From contig NZ_CP080545.1 in assembly GCF_019550795.1 (NCBI RefSeq), positions 182,501 through 246,500 of the forward strand: a DNA stretch of 64,000 nucleotides. The letters are read 5' to 3'. Shown here one piece after another: positions 53,527-63,373 of this stretch (positions are counted from its first letter, which is position 1; each line of letters starts with the position of its first letter). Made by a program: the position numbers and the translations under genes. Source of the stretch: Paenibacillus sp. sptzw28. Lineage in GTDB: Bacteria > Bacillota > Bacilli > Paenibacillales > Paenibacillaceae. Under the pieces are notes generated by a model. The model was not told the origin of the DNA and did not search any database. It saw only the letters and a program-made list of their open reading frames with translations.

Positions 53527-53545
53527 AAAGAATCTTACGCTTGCA

Positions 53546-54946
53546 CTACTGTTTACCTGCGTTGTCCTTCCTTGCTCTCGCTCTGGCTCGAAGCTTATCG
53601 GCATAAGCCGGCTTATTTACTTGGCGCTCGCGCGCGATCGCGAGGTCGCCTGCCGGAACGTCATGCGTTATCGTAGAGCCCGCGACAACGTAAGCTCCGT
53701 CCCCGACCTTCACCGGTGCGATCAAATTGACGTTGCTCCCTACAAATGCATTGTCGCCGATTTCCGTGATAGATTTGTTGTAACCGTCATAATTGACGGT
53801 TATCGCACCACACCCGATATTGACGTCTTTGCCGACCTTGGCGTCACCCACATAACTTAGATGGGATACTTTGGTATCGTCTCCAAGCTCCGCATTCTTC
53901 AATTCGACGAAGTCGCCGATCTTGCAGCGGGCGCCGATCTTGGAGCCTGGGCGCATGTAGGCATAAGGGCCGACGGAGCTTTCATCGCCGATAACCGCCT
54001 CCGCCGTCACCGAGTGCTTCACCGTAACGCCGCTGCCGATCGTCGTGTCCGTAATATCAGCCTGAGGTCCGATAACGCAGTCTTCCCCAATGCTGGTACG
54101 GCCTCTGAGCATCGTTCCCGGATATATAACGGTGTCCGCACCGATAACTACATCAGCTTCAATATATGTGGCGGCCGGGTCAATCACTGTCACGCCTGCT
54201 ATTTGATGCTTCCGCACAATCCGCGCCCGCATAAGCTGCTCGGCTTCGGCGAGGCCGACCCGATCATTTACACCGATGCCCTCGGCAAAATCAGACGCCC
54301 TGTAAGCTTCAATCGTCTCGCCTGCATTTTTCAAAATTCCCATGACATCCGTGAGGTAGTACTCGCCTTGTGCGTTATCGTTTTTCACTTGTTTGAGGGC
54401 ATCGAACAGCTTTGCGTTATCAAAGCAGTACATGCCGGTATTGATCTCCGTGATCGCAGTCTGCTCCTCGGAACAATCCTTCTGCTCCACGATTCCCTGT
54501 ACGAGGCCGGACTCATCCCGAATGATGCGGCCTAGTCCCTGCGGATTCGGGACGACGGCAGTGAGCACGGTCGCTGCCGATTTCTTACGCTCGTGGAGCT
54601 CGAGCAGCGCTCTGATCGTCCCCGATGTGACAAGCGGCGTATCGCCGTACAATATCACGGTTGTGCCTTGTTCGCCCCCAAGCAGCGATTCCGCCTGCTG
54701 CACCGCATGCCCTGTACCGAGCTGCCTCTCCTGCAGCACAAATTCGGCTTCGTTTCCGACATAAGACTGCACCGCTTCCGCGCCATGGCCTACGACGACA
54801 ACCGTCCGCTCGCAAGCAGCCTCTTTGACTGTTTCCAGTACATGGCCGACCATCGGCTTCCCGCATACCGGGTGCAGCACTTTATATAATTTCGATTTCA
54901 TCCGCTTACCTTGTCCGGCAGCGAGTACGATTGCCATTACTTTCAA
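53546..54946 (-). CDS. glmU: Bifunctional GlmU: glucosamine-1-phosphate acetyltransferase / UDP-GlcNAc pyrophosphorylase
   Basis: Makes UDP-GlcNAc for peptidoglycan and teichoic acids. 466 residues: N-terminal uridyltransferase (VLAAGQGKRMKSKLYKVLHPVCGKPM; YGDTPLVTSGTI; INTGMYCFD) and C-terminal left-handed beta-helix with hexapeptide repeats (GADTVIYPGTMLRGRTSIGEDCVIG; GPYAYMRPGSKIGARCKIGDFVELK; VSHLSYVGDAKVGKDVNIGCG). Start TTG 54946 with AGGAGGG 6 nt upstream. A longer frame (to 55180) passes through the spoVG terminator and is rejected. Confidence 0.95.
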   Translation of the reverse strand: MKVMAIVLAAGQGKRMKSKLYKVLHPVCGKPMVGHVLETVKEAACERTVVVVGHGAEAVQSYVGNEAEFVLQERQLGTGHAVQQAESLLGGEQGTTVILYGDTPLVTSGTIRALLELHERKKSAATVLTAVVPNPQGLGRIIRDESGLVQGIVEQKDCSEEQTAITEINTGMYCFDNAKLFDALKQVKNDNAQGEYYLTDVMGILKNAGETIEAYRASDFAEGIGVNDRVGLAEAEQLMRARIVRKHQIAGVTVIDPAATYIEADVVIGADTVIYPGTMLRGRTSIGEDCVIGPQADITDTTIGSGVTVKHSVTAEAVIGDESSVGPYAYMRPGSKIGARCKIGDFVELKNAELGDDTKVSHLSYVGDAKVGKDVNIGCGAITVNYDGYNKSITEIGDNAFVGSNVNLIAPVKVGDGAYVVAGSTITHDVPAGDLAIARERQVNKPAYADKLRARARARKDNAGKQ

Positions 54947-55083
54947 AATAGTCCCTCCTGGCGTAGACAGGCGTTGAGTGAGTCCTGGAACACCTTTCGT
55001 ATGAGATACTGATGCACCTCGCCGGGCGGCCGGAACAAACTCCTGCCTCATAAATTCTCTACTGAATATAGCGTATTCCGCAC

Positions 55084-55118
55084 AAAAAGAAAAGAGAGCC
55101 CGTAAAGGCTCCCTCTCT
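55084..55118 (-). terminator. Rho-independent terminator after spoVG
   Basis: Minus strand: GAGAGGGAGCC-TTTAC-GGGCTCTC followed by TTTTCTTTTT. Confidence 0.88.
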
Positions 55119-55188
55119 CCAAGAATGCTGGAAGGCAAATGATCTCGCTTCGCTCTTGACCAGTTCCTGCAATGCCCCAATTTCCTAA

Positions 55189-55473
55189 TTACGCTCCTTC
55201 TTCAATCACTTCTTCCTCCGTGGCGGCGCGCTCGTACTCAGCGAGAACGGCTGCCTGAATCTTCTCACGGGTCGTGGAAGAGATTGGATGCGCGATGTCG
55301 CGGAACTCTCCATCTGGAGTCCGCTTGCTCGGCATGGCCACAAACATTCCATTGTTGCCGTCGATGACACGAATATCGTGAACGACAAATTCATTGTCAA
55401 TGGTAATGGAAGCGATCGCCTTCATGCGCCCTTCGGAATTCACACGGCGGAGTCTGACATCAGTAATTTGCAC
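55189..55473 (-). CDS. spoVG: SpoVG, RNA/DNA-binding regulator
   Basis: A 94-residue SpoVG family protein: [52 protein letters not shown] (family core split here for reading) and [20 protein letters not shown]. Affects septation during sporulation and binds nucleic acid. Start GTG 55473 with AAAGGTGGTG upstream. Its sigma-H promoter is intact. Confidence 0.96.
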   Translation of the reverse strand: MQITDVRLRRVNSEGRMKAIASITIDNEFVVHDIRVIDGNNGMFVAMPSKRTPDGEFRDIAHPISSTTREKIQAAVLAEYERAATEEEVIEEGA

Positions 55474-55511
55474 TTGTGTTCACCACCTTTGCCTCTCAAA
55501 GACTTGGTGTA

Positions 55512-55540
55512 TAATTCCACATTCTGATGCAAAATCCTTT
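55512..55540 (-). promoter_or_regulatory. Sigma-H promoter of spoVG
   Basis: Minus strand: AAAGGATTT (55540-55532), 11-nt spacer, GTGGAATTA (55520-55512). This matches the sigma-H pattern RnAGGAwWW / RnnGAATWW at every constrained position. Upstream 55541-55612 is strongly A+T-rich, as in B. subtilis, where AbrB binds. Confidence 0.85.
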
Positions 55541-55612
55541 ATATTTTTGGAAAATTCTGCTCCAAAATAAAATATTTTTTTATTACAAAAATCATTCGAT
55601 TTTATTCGACTT

Positions 55613-56005
55613 CTATTCGACTTTTATTGATACAATCAGTTCAATTTCGACAAGGACGTCTCGCGGAAGCCTTGCCACTTCTACGGTTGAGCGTGCCGGC
55701 TTATGGTCGCCGAAGTATGTAGCGTAAATCGAATTTAGCGCTGCGAATTGATTCATGTCTTTGATAAATACCGTCGCTTTAGCCACATCCGAGAACGTTG
55801 CTCCTGCTTCCGCCAGAACCGCTTCCAGGTTGCGGAACACCTGGTGAGTTTGTTCCTCGATGCCGCCTTCGACCAACTGACCTTCCGCGTTCAGCGGTAT
55901 TTGCCCGGATGTGAACAACAGATTGCCGAGCTTTATGGCTTGCGAATAGGGGCCGATTGCGGCCGGTGCTTTTTCCGTCGAGACGATTTGCGGTACATGC
56001 TTCAT
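55613..56005 (-). CDS. ridA: 2-iminobutanoate/2-iminopropanoate deaminase RidA (YabJ)
   Basis: Hydrolyses reactive imines/enamines from PLP enzymes. 130 residues: [84 protein letters not shown] with the active-site Arg. ATG 56005 has GGAGGAAAT upstream, 29 nt after purR, same purR-yabJ pair as B. subtilis. Confidence 0.95.
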   Translation of the reverse strand: MKHVPQIVSTEKAPAAIGPYSQAIKLGNLLFTSGQIPLNAEGQLVEGGIEEQTHQVFRNLEAVLAEAGATFSDVAKATVFIKDMNQFAALNSIYATYFGDHKPARSTVEVARLPRDVLVEIELIVSIKVE

Positions 56006-56034
56006 AATTGGTAATTTCCTCCATTTATTAAAAT

Positions 56035-56865
56035 TTATTTATTGTCAAAATAATTCCCGGGAACAACGGTCGTGTGCTTCAGCTTGAGATCAACCGCCGT
56101 CAGCTTCGCGAGCGACACATAATCCTCCAGCAGCCGCTCCTCCGTCCCTACCTCGCCGGATTCAACAAACACGCCGACTCCGGCTACCATCGCGTTAAAC
56201 TCATACAACAAATCCATCATTCCCTGCACGGTGCCCCCGGCTTTCATAAAGTCGTCGATAATGAGCACCCGAGATTGCTCTTTAACCGCCCGGCGGGCGA
56301 GCGACATCGTCTGAATCCGCTTGTTCGAGCCCGACACGTAATTGATACTTACAGCGGAGCCCTCCGTTACCTTGTTGTCCCGCCGTACGATAACGACCGG
56401 GAGGTTCATATAGGATGCCGTCGCGTAGGCAAGCGGTATACCCTTGGTTTCTACCGTCATGATCAAATCGATATCCGATGACGCGAAGGCGGTTGCAAAC
56501 ATTCTGCCCACATCGGCCAGAAGGCCCGGCATCCCAAGCATGTCGGTCATATACAAATAGCCGCCCGGAAGCACTCTTTCGGGCTGTTCCAGCTGGCGGC
56601 AAATGTTGTTGATTATTGAAAGCGCATGGCTCTTGCCCATCATCGGAGTAAATTTGACGCCGCCTGCCGCGCCGGCGTGCGTATGCAGCTCGCCAAGCCC
56701 TTCTTCCTCGAACACCTCTTTAATGATAGCCAGGTCTTCACTAATGGAGGATTTGGCAGATTGATAGCGGTCAGCGAATGCTGTAAGAGAAATTAACGTA
56801 TGGGGGCGGTTAAGAAGGTACTGCGTCATTTCTACTAACCTGGCACTTCGTTTTAATTTCTTCAC
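56035..56865 (-). CDS. purR: Purine operon repressor PurR
   Basis: 276-residue Firmicute PurR: N-terminal winged-helix ([37 protein letters not shown]) and a C-terminal PRT-fold domain with the PRPP motif [24 protein letters not shown] binding lowers DNA affinity. Start GTG 56865 with GGGGGGAG upstream. Its own promoter has PurBox-like arms. Confidence 0.95.
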   Translation of the reverse strand: MKKLKRSARLVEMTQYLLNRPHTLISLTAFADRYQSAKSSISEDLAIIKEVFEEEGLGELHTHAGAAGGVKFTPMMGKSHALSIINNICRQLEQPERVLPGGYLYMTDMLGMPGLLADVGRMFATAFASSDIDLIMTVETKGIPLAYATASYMNLPVVIVRRDNKVTEGSAVSINYVSGSNKRIQTMSLARRAVKEQSRVLIIDDFMKAGGTVQGMMDLLYEFNAMVAGVGVFVESGEVGTEERLLEDYVSLAKLTAVDLKLKHTTVVPGNYFDNK

Positions 56866-56882
56866 AGGTACTCCCCCCGGCT

Positions 56883-56933
56883 AAATCCGAATATTATAAT
56901 GATAATATAGCATTTTTATACGGATTTAATCAA
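56883..56933 (-). promoter_or_regulatory. purR promoter with facing PurBox-like sites
   Basis: Minus strand promoter: TTGATT (56933-56928), 18-nt spacer, TATATT (56909-56904). AAATCCGAATATT (plus, 56883-56895) fits AWWWCCGAACWWT with one mismatch; AAATCCGTATAAA (minus, 56927-56915) is a weaker second arm. Two facing boxes around a promoter suggest autoregulation. Confidence 0.6.
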
Positions 56934-56946
56934 GAAGAACGTCTTC

Positions 56947-57801
56947 TCATGTCAGCATTCTTACCACATACACTTCTTTGCAGAAACCCCGAAGTCCGTT
57001 ATAGATCCGTGATACCTTCGCTTCCTTGTTTACCAGCCCGAAAACCGTCGGTCCGCTGCCCGACATCAGTACCCCGTCGGCGCCTAGACGATGCATGATC
57101 TCCTTCAGCTGCATAACCTCCGGATACAGCTGGAGCGTCACATTCTCGAGGACATTGCCGAGATGCTCGCAAATCCCGGCAAATGACCCTTCCGCGATCG
57201 CACGAAGCATTCCTGCTGTTGAAGGATGGTTCTTCAGTTCCGATGCCCGCAGCTTACCGTACACGTCAGCCGTCGAAACGTTAATCGGCGGCTTGGCAAG
57301 CACAACCCAGCACTGGGGCGGGTTATCGATGCGCTCAAGCTTCTCGCCCCGCCCGCGCGCAATTGCAGTACCGCCAGTCACGCAGAACGGCACATCCGAA
57401 CCGAGCTCGGCCCCGAGCGTGCATAGCTCGCTCTCCGGGATACTGAGCCCCCACAGCCGGTTTAGGCCCCGAAGCGTGGCGGCCGCATCGCTGCTTCCGC
57501 CTGCCAAGCCCGCAGCGACGGGGATTTTTTTGTCCAAATGGATATAAACGCCTCTTCGGACGTCGTAACGGTCTTTGATAAGTTTAGCCGCTTGAAACGC
57601 TAGATTCTTCTCATCCAACGGAATGTAACCGGCCTGACTAGATATAATAATCGTATCCCGCGGGAGCTCTTCCATCTCCAAGCGGTCGGCCAAATCAACC
57701 ATCGTCATAATCATTTCCACTTCATGAAAACCATCTTCGCGTTTACGCAGCACGTCGAGCAGTAAATTGATCTTTGCCGGAGCTTTTTCATACACTTTCA
57801 T
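56947..57801 (-). CDS. ispE: 4-diphosphocytidyl-2-C-methyl-D-erythritol kinase
   Basis: GHMP kinase of the MEP isoprenoid pathway. 284 residues: [58 protein letters not shown] (ATP loop), [20 protein letters not shown] and [18 protein letters not shown] 57801 with GGGTGA; a GTG four codons upstream is possible. Between sspF and purR as in B. subtilis. Confidence 0.94.
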   Translation of the reverse strand: MKVYEKAPAKINLLLDVLRKREDGFHEVEMIMTMVDLADRLEMEELPRDTIIISSQAGYIPLDEKNLAFQAAKLIKDRYDVRRGVYIHLDKKIPVAAGLAGGSSDAAATLRGLNRLWGLSIPESELCTLGAELGSDVPFCVTGGTAIARGRGEKLERIDNPPQCWVVLAKPPINVSTADVYGKLRASELKNHPSTAGMLRAIAEGSFAGICEHLGNVLENVTLQLYPEVMQLKEIMHRLGADGVLMSGSGPTVFGLVNKEAKVSRIYNGLRGFCKEVYVVRMLT

Positions 57802-57868
57802 TTCTTTTTTCACCCGTTCGTTATGTATGGAGGATCAGTACACTTCCTTGTATTTTAACAAAAGGCTA

Positions 57869-57923
57869 TAAGAAAAGCTAAGACGTCCTTCAAGCCCCTT
57901 CGGGGGGCTTGGTCATCTTAGCT
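57869..57923 (-). terminator. Long terminator hairpin after sspF
   Basis: Minus strand: a ~20-bp imperfect stem from AGCTAAGATGACCAAGCCCC to GGGGCTT...GTCTTAGCT, followed by TTTCTTAT. Confidence 0.8.
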
Positions 57924-57956
57924 CTCGGTAATGCTCATATCCGGCTTAAGGCAGTG

Positions 57957-58355
57957 TTATTGCCGGTATTGAGGTGGCTGCTGCGTCTGAGGCGATTGCT
58001 GCATGTAAGACGGGATGTTCGGCGTCCGCGCCCCCTGCGTCTGCTGGATGTAGGGAGAACGCTGGGCAGGCTGTGCATATCCGGTTTGCCGGGCGGGCTG
58101 CGCATATTGCGTTTGCTGCGTAGGCCGCGTTGTTTGCTGAGCAGGGCGCGCATATTCGGTTTGTTGAGCGGCCTGCTGCGTTTGTTTCGCTGCGGCCTGC
58201 TCTGCCAACTGAATCGCCCGTTTCACCATATTGCCGGCGTCCTTGGCCTTTATTCCACCCCAACCCTCATTCTGTACGGTCTCATAAAAGCCTAAATCCT
58301 TAGCCAGTTCATTCTTCAACTGGTCGCTCATCACGCTACGCCGTTTACGACTCAT
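57957..58355 (-). CDS. sspF: Small acid-soluble spore protein SspF with long Gln-rich tail
   Basis: Residues ~1-55 are an alpha/beta-type SASP relative: [20 protein letters not shown] and [19 protein letters not shown], as in B. subtilis SspF (~61 residues). Residues ~56-132 are an added low-complexity tail of Gln, Thr, Pro, Ala and Tyr with QTxYAxPAxQT-like repeats. The domain binds spore DNA; role of tail unknown. ATG 58355 has AAGGAGGAT. A sigma-G promoter fits forespore expression. Confidence 0.9.
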   Translation of the reverse strand: MSRKRRSVMSDQLKNELAKDLGFYETVQNEGWGGIKAKDAGNMVKRAIQLAEQAAAKQTQQAAQQTEYARPAQQTTRPTQQTQYAQPARQTGYAQPAQRSPYIQQTQGARTPNIPSYMQQSPQTQQPPQYRQ

Positions 58356-58387
58356 GGTGCATCCTCCTTCATCTTGTGTGTTAGCGT

Positions 58388-58416
58388 TAGTATGTGTGAA
58401 TTAACGGTTCTCATGC
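58388..58416 (-). promoter_or_regulatory. Sigma-G promoter of sspF
   Basis: Minus strand: GCATG (58416-58412), 17-nt spacer, CATACTA (58394-58388), fitting the sigma-G pattern GYATR-N17/18-CATnnTA. Confidence 0.7.
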
Positions 58417-58450
58417 GCACCGGGATTTGCACTGATCGCCGCTGAACGAA

Positions 58451-58483
58451 GAAAAAAAGAGCGCCGACTTTGCGTCAGCGCCC
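58451..58483 (-). terminator. Rho-independent terminator after veg
   Basis: Minus strand: GGGCGCTGAC-GCAAA-GTCGGCGCTC followed by TTTTTTTC. Confidence 0.92.
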
Positions 58484-58511
58484 GGATTATTTAAACTGGA
58501 TCATTTACGCT

Positions 58512-58781
58512 TTAATGATACGTTATGCGAACTTGGCCGTCATCGCTATCGACAGTGACTTCAACCGACTCGGTCAAGATATCCGCATAGCTGTAGGATA
58601 CACGCTTAAAAGCATGCTGCTCCTCGTCCAGTTTGACAATGAATACAGAAGGGTAGATTTCTTCCAACACGCCGGTTCTTTCAATGGTCTTGCGGCGACC
58701 ACCGTTTGCTCGAAGACGTATTTTGGAGCCGACATGGATTTCCAGACTGCGTTTGATCTCCATCAGTGCATTTTTTGCCAT
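58512..58781 (-). CDS. veg: Veg protein
   Basis: 89 residues: [47 protein letters not shown], the conserved Veg core with an SH3-like look. In B. subtilis Veg promotes biofilm matrix gene expression by antagonising SinR. Start ATG 58781 with AAAGAGGTGG. Two strong promoters drive it. Confidence 0.95.
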   Translation of the reverse strand: MAKNALMEIKRSLEIHVGSKIRLRANGGRRKTIERTGVLEEIYPSVFIVKLDEEQHAFKRVSYSYADILTESVEVTVDSDDGQVRITYH

Positions 58782-58808
58782 TGTCCACTACCACCTCTTT
58801 CCTCGTCC

Positions 58809-58876
58809 ATTATAACTAAAAAGAGGTGATTTGTCAAAAAGTTATAATTATAACAGTGGAGTAAACGAATTGTCAA
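58809..58876 (-). promoter_or_regulatory. Tandem strong sigma-A promoters of veg
   Basis: Minus strand P1: TTGACA (58876-58871), 18-nt spacer, TATAAT (58852-58847). P2: TTGACA (58837-58832), 17-nt spacer, TATAAT (58814-58809). All four hexamers are perfect consensus; start points ~38 nt apart. Confidence 0.92.
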
Positions 58877-58932
58877 CATCGAAAAGCCCATTTTTTTCAT
58901 CATAACGTATAATATGTCCGAAATGAGGAATA

Positions 58933-59814
58933 TTAAATGGTTGGCTTCACGCCGGTTAGCGCTTTCGGCTTCGGTAATCCGACTCGGTATTTACCCAGTG
59001 TTTCAATCCCGCCGACACCGTCGATGCCACTAATGGTGCCGTGAATGACATCCGCAAGATTGATCGTCTCGCGGATTGACGTATAGCTCGCTTTAATAGC
59101 AACATAAACCGGGTCCAGGGCATGGATCAACACTCGACCGGGTGAACTGGCGAAATTCGCCCCGGACTGCAGCAGCGCCTCATAGTGCGACTGGCAGGCC
59201 CCGGCAATAATGATCAGGCCGTCACGGCTTTTCTCATACTCGCGCGCAATTCTGACAGAGTTAACGAAGTTTAATGAATTCTTATAACTCGATAAGCTTT
59301 TTAAATCATTGGACTCTCTGATTTTAAGCACGCCGTCGTGACCGGTTATGACGATAATGTCTGGCTTTACCTGCGGCAGAAGCCGATGGACCATATCCGG
59401 CATTTGTGACTCATGTACATGAATTCCGTGCGCCGGGACACGCATCTGCGTATAGAGCTGCATGCTTTTCTTCAAATAGTTGACATCCCCGTCCAAGTGA
59501 AGCACTTTTCCGGGCACTTCGAAATACGGCTGGCTCTGGCTCAGCACCATACGAATTTCGTTCTCGTTCTGCATTACCTGCTTATCACGCTGCTCCTGCA
59601 TACGGCGCATCGATTCGCTGACTTTGATTCGAACCTGTCTGGCCGCTCCAGTAAACTCCGGATCCCGGACGACCGTCAAGTCGGGAATCGGCGCATCCGC
59701 AAGCAGCCGGTAGTCCGTACCTTTTAGTATGGCTGTTTCTCGATCAAGGATTGCAACGCGAAAAAGGACGTCCCCGCCATACGATTTGCGGACGACCAGG
59801 TCCCCTTGCTTCAT
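58933..59814 (-). CDS. yabG: Sporulation-specific protease YabG
   Basis: Coat-processing protease made in the mother cell. 293 residues: MKQGDLVVRKSYGGDVLFRV, VLHLDGDVNYLKKSMQLY, VHESQMPDMVHRLLPQVKPDIIVITGHDG, FVNSVRIAREYEKSRDGLIIIAGACQSHYEALLQSGANFASSPGR, VLIHALDPVYVA (all family signature). His and Cys in TGHDG and GACQSHYE are candidate catalytic residues. ATG 59814 with GAGGTG 8 nt upstream is preferred over TTG 59820. Confidence 0.95.
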   Translation of the reverse strand: MKQGDLVVRKSYGGDVLFRVAILDRETAILKGTDYRLLADAPIPDLTVVRDPEFTGAARQVRIKVSESMRRMQEQRDKQVMQNENEIRMVLSQSQPYFEVPGKVLHLDGDVNYLKKSMQLYTQMRVPAHGIHVHESQMPDMVHRLLPQVKPDIIVITGHDGVLKIRESNDLKSLSSYKNSLNFVNSVRIAREYEKSRDGLIIIAGACQSHYEALLQSGANFASSPGRVLIHALDPVYVAIKASYTSIRETINLADVIHGTISGIDGVGGIETLGKYRVGLPKPKALTGVKPTI

Positions 59815-59834
59815 GGGCAAATCACCTCTTCGTC

Positions 59835-59863
59835 TATCCTATGGGCGGACAGGGCCGTTGGTG
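59835..59863 (-). promoter_or_regulatory. Candidate sigma-K promoter of yabG
   Basis: Minus strand: CACC (59863-59860), 16-nt spacer, CATAGGATA (59843-59835), fitting sigma-K mACm / CATAnnnTA. YabG is a late mother-cell gene in B. subtilis. Confidence 0.6.
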
Positions 59864-59893
59864 CGCTTTCACAGTTGATTTATTCCGGGTTTG

Positions 59894-59942
59894 AAAATAT
59901 CGCCCATTCCATGCTGTGACGTGCCACAGCCCGAATGGGCGA
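59894..59942 (-). terminator. Hairpin terminator after ksgA
   Basis: Minus strand: CGCCCATTC ... GAATGGGCG with an inner helix CTGTG/CACAG, followed by the weak T run ATATTTTC. Confidence 0.7.
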
Positions 59943-59993
59943 CTGGTTTAATTCTGCCTTTGTTAGCTGAAGAACGCTTTCCGGCTTATTGTT

Positions 59994-61480
<1,487 letters not shown>

Positions 61481-61510
61481 ACCGATCGATCCATTCCCTT
61501 CAGACAAACA

Positions 61511-61539
61511 TACAAAAAGAAGAGGCAGCGCCTCTTCTT
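61511..61539 (-). terminator. Rho-independent terminator after yabE
   Basis: Minus strand: AAGAAGAGGC-GCT-GCCTCTTCTT followed by TTTGTATG. Confidence 0.88.
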
Positions 61540-61606
61540 ATCATGGCATATTTACGTTTAAAATACGATATGAATGAGTTAAAACCTTTATAGAAGCTTC
61601 TTTAGG

Positions 61607-62755
61607 TCAGACCGATTCCGGCTTCTTCGGCCCAAGCACGTAAACGGTGTAGCCCCGCTTCCGTCCGAACTTCTCGGCATACGATTCACTTTCGAAATAA
61701 ACGTCAATCTTATTTCCTTGAATTGCACTGCCCGTGTCTTCAGCACGGCGGAAGCCGATGCCTTCTATATATACCCACCATCCGATCGGAATCACATCCG
61801 GATCCACGGCGATCGTCCGACCTTCCTTGACGTAAGCACCGGAGGCGGTAATTCCATATTGAGGATGCGATTTGCTTTTCCCGGTCGAAGCTACACCGGC
61901 TGTATATGCGGTCAATGTAACGTTCTTCAGCGTTTTCTTAGTTTTTAACGTAATGCCGCGCTTTGTAAGGGTTGAGATACTTGGCGTCTTTGCCGTGAGC
62001 GTTGTCACCTTTGGCTCAGGCTTCTTCGTTCCGACTGCAACGACTTGATCGACGGATGAAGCTTGTGTGAGTTTGGTAACCATCGACTGCGATACAAGCA
62101 CGCCATCGGCAAAAACATTCTCAAACCGTTTGACCACGGTTCCTTCTTTGCCGGTCTGGACCACCTTTTGTTTGCCTTGGGCTAGCTTAGGGTCTTCCTT
62201 CTTCACAATGGAGAAAGGAACTTTATACGAACTTTCCGAGTATTTCTTGTCGATCCGGGTAACCGTAACAGTCATATTCGGCTCGACAGCCGCATCCGGG
62301 GAAGGCTGTACTTTATCTTGACCGCGTATCGATATATCAGCCCCGTCGATCGCCGCCTTAACGGTTCTTTCAGTCGTGTACAACGTTCTTACCTTGCCGT
62401 CAGCCTTCACGTGGAGCGGTACCGCTTTACTGATGACGATTCGGTCGCCATCCTTAATTGCCGAATTAAGCGGTAATGACACTTTGTCATATTGTCCTAT
62501 CGTGATGGCTTGTTCATCCAGTAGGCGTTGAAGGACCCATTGTTTCGTAGAGACAATGGTTTCTCGTCCGTTCACTACTACGGAGACGTGCTTGTCAGCC
62601 GTTCCGTACAACAACACCAGAAACATGAAAGTCATAGCGATTGAGATCAGAGCGCTTAGTACAATTAAACGCACGTTCTCATGCTTCCATCGCAATGGGA
62701 TAGACATGCTGGATGATCGTTTACCATGGGTGTCCTTAAGCTGGAGTGCGCCCAC
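61607..62755 (-). CDS. yabE: YabE-type cell-wall protein: DUF348 repeats, G5 and 3D domains
   Basis: A 382-residue exported protein of the Rpf/YabE family. Transmembrane anchor ~29-50 (LIVLSALISIAMTFMFLVLL); three ubiquitin-like DUF348 repeats (~55-175; VVVNGRETIVSTKQWVLQRLL); a G5 domain (~180-250; VPFSIVKKEDPKLAQGKQKVVQTG); and a C-terminal 3D domain (NVTLTAYTAG ... TIAVDPDVIPIGWWVYI ... AEDTGSAIQGNKIDVYF) with three catalytic-type Asp. Probable peptidoglycan lytic transglycosylase. Start GTG 62755 with AAGGAGG. Controlled by a c-di-AMP riboswitch. Confidence 0.93.
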   Translation of the reverse strand: MGALQLKDTHGKRSSSMSIPLRWKHENVRLIVLSALISIAMTFMFLVLLYGTADKHVSVVVNGRETIVSTKQWVLQRLLDEQAITIGQYDKVSLPLNSAIKDGDRIVISKAVPLHVKADGKVRTLYTTERTVKAAIDGADISIRGQDKVQPSPDAAVEPNMTVTVTRIDKKYSESSYKVPFSIVKKEDPKLAQGKQKVVQTGKEGTVVKRFENVFADGVLVSQSMVTKLTQASSVDQVVAVGTKKPEPKVTTLTAKTPSISTLTKRGITLKTKKTLKNVTLTAYTAGVASTGKSKSHPQYGITASGAYVKEGRTIAVDPDVIPIGWWVYIEGIGFRRAEDTGSAIQGNKIDVYFESESYAEKFGRKRGYTVYVLGPKKPESV

Positions 62756-62910
62756 TTCTTCGGTCCTCCTTCATAGCCCCGTCGCCCTTGTTTAAGCATG
62801 ATTACATTTGACGGTACTATTCGTTTAGTTGACGTGCACGCACGCCACTCCTTTTCCTCCTTATGCTCACCTCCATGATAAACCCTATGTCGTCAGTTTA
62901 CGCAATATTC

Positions 62911-62956
62911 AAAAATAAAAGGAAGCCGACGACAGAGGATCTGTTTCGTGGCTTCC
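62911..62956 (-). terminator. Terminator of the c-di-AMP riboswitch
   Basis: Minus strand: GGAAGCC ... GGCTTCC with inner helix ACAGA/TCTGT, followed by TTTTATTTTT. Lies between aptamer and yabE. Confidence 0.88.
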
Positions 62957-63004
62957 CGAGATGACAATGGGACATGGATTAGATGCACGAGGTTGATCTC
63001 TCTT

Positions 63005-63182
63005 ATTACGCTTACGAGGTTAGCTGTCGGATTCGGGCGAGAGAGTCGCCCTATTTGCTTTCGGCAATTTTCAGCCTCCGCAAAATTCACCCCTAGAGAA
63101 GTCAACGTCCAAACCGTTCGATGATACGAACTGTTTCAACATTTGGTTCCCCCGCTCTCCGATTTCGGAGATTAAGCGTTAT
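63005..63182 (-). promoter_or_regulatory. c-di-AMP riboswitch (ydaO/yuaA RNA) controlling yabE
   Basis: Conserved pieces on the minus strand: CGCTTAATCTCCG (5' end, 63178-63166), GAGCGGGGGAACCAA, CTAGGGGTGAATTTTGCGG, and the hallmark CCGACAGCTAACCTCGTAAG (ending at 63010). The class is an OFF switch: bound c-di-AMP favours the downstream terminator, so a wall hydrolase is lowered at high c-di-AMP. Association with rpf/yabE-like genes is well known. Confidence 0.92.
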
Positions 63183-63221
63183 TTTAGAAAAAGGAATATA
63201 AATTTTTAAGCTCTGAGATGA

Positions 63222-63251
63222 ATGATACCGTCTTTTGCGCCAAATTGTAAA
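63222..63251 (-). promoter_or_regulatory. Sigma-A promoter of the yabE riboswitch transcript
   Basis: Minus strand: TTTACA (63251-63246), 18-nt spacer, TATCAT (63227-63222). The start point falls ~35 nt before the aptamer. Confidence 0.75.
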
Positions 63252-63373
63252 GAAGTGATTAAGAGCGATTTTAACGAATTTTAAGGAAAATCAAGTGAAA
63301 ATCAAGCATTTACTCCAATCAAAATTAGTTTTTTCACCGTATATGTCTCAAATACTTGATTTCTAAGCATGTT

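Noticed and set aside
54947..55180. N-terminal extension of GlmU
   Set aside because: It would run through the spoVG terminator; a good ribosome site before TTG 54946 gives the family-standard protein.
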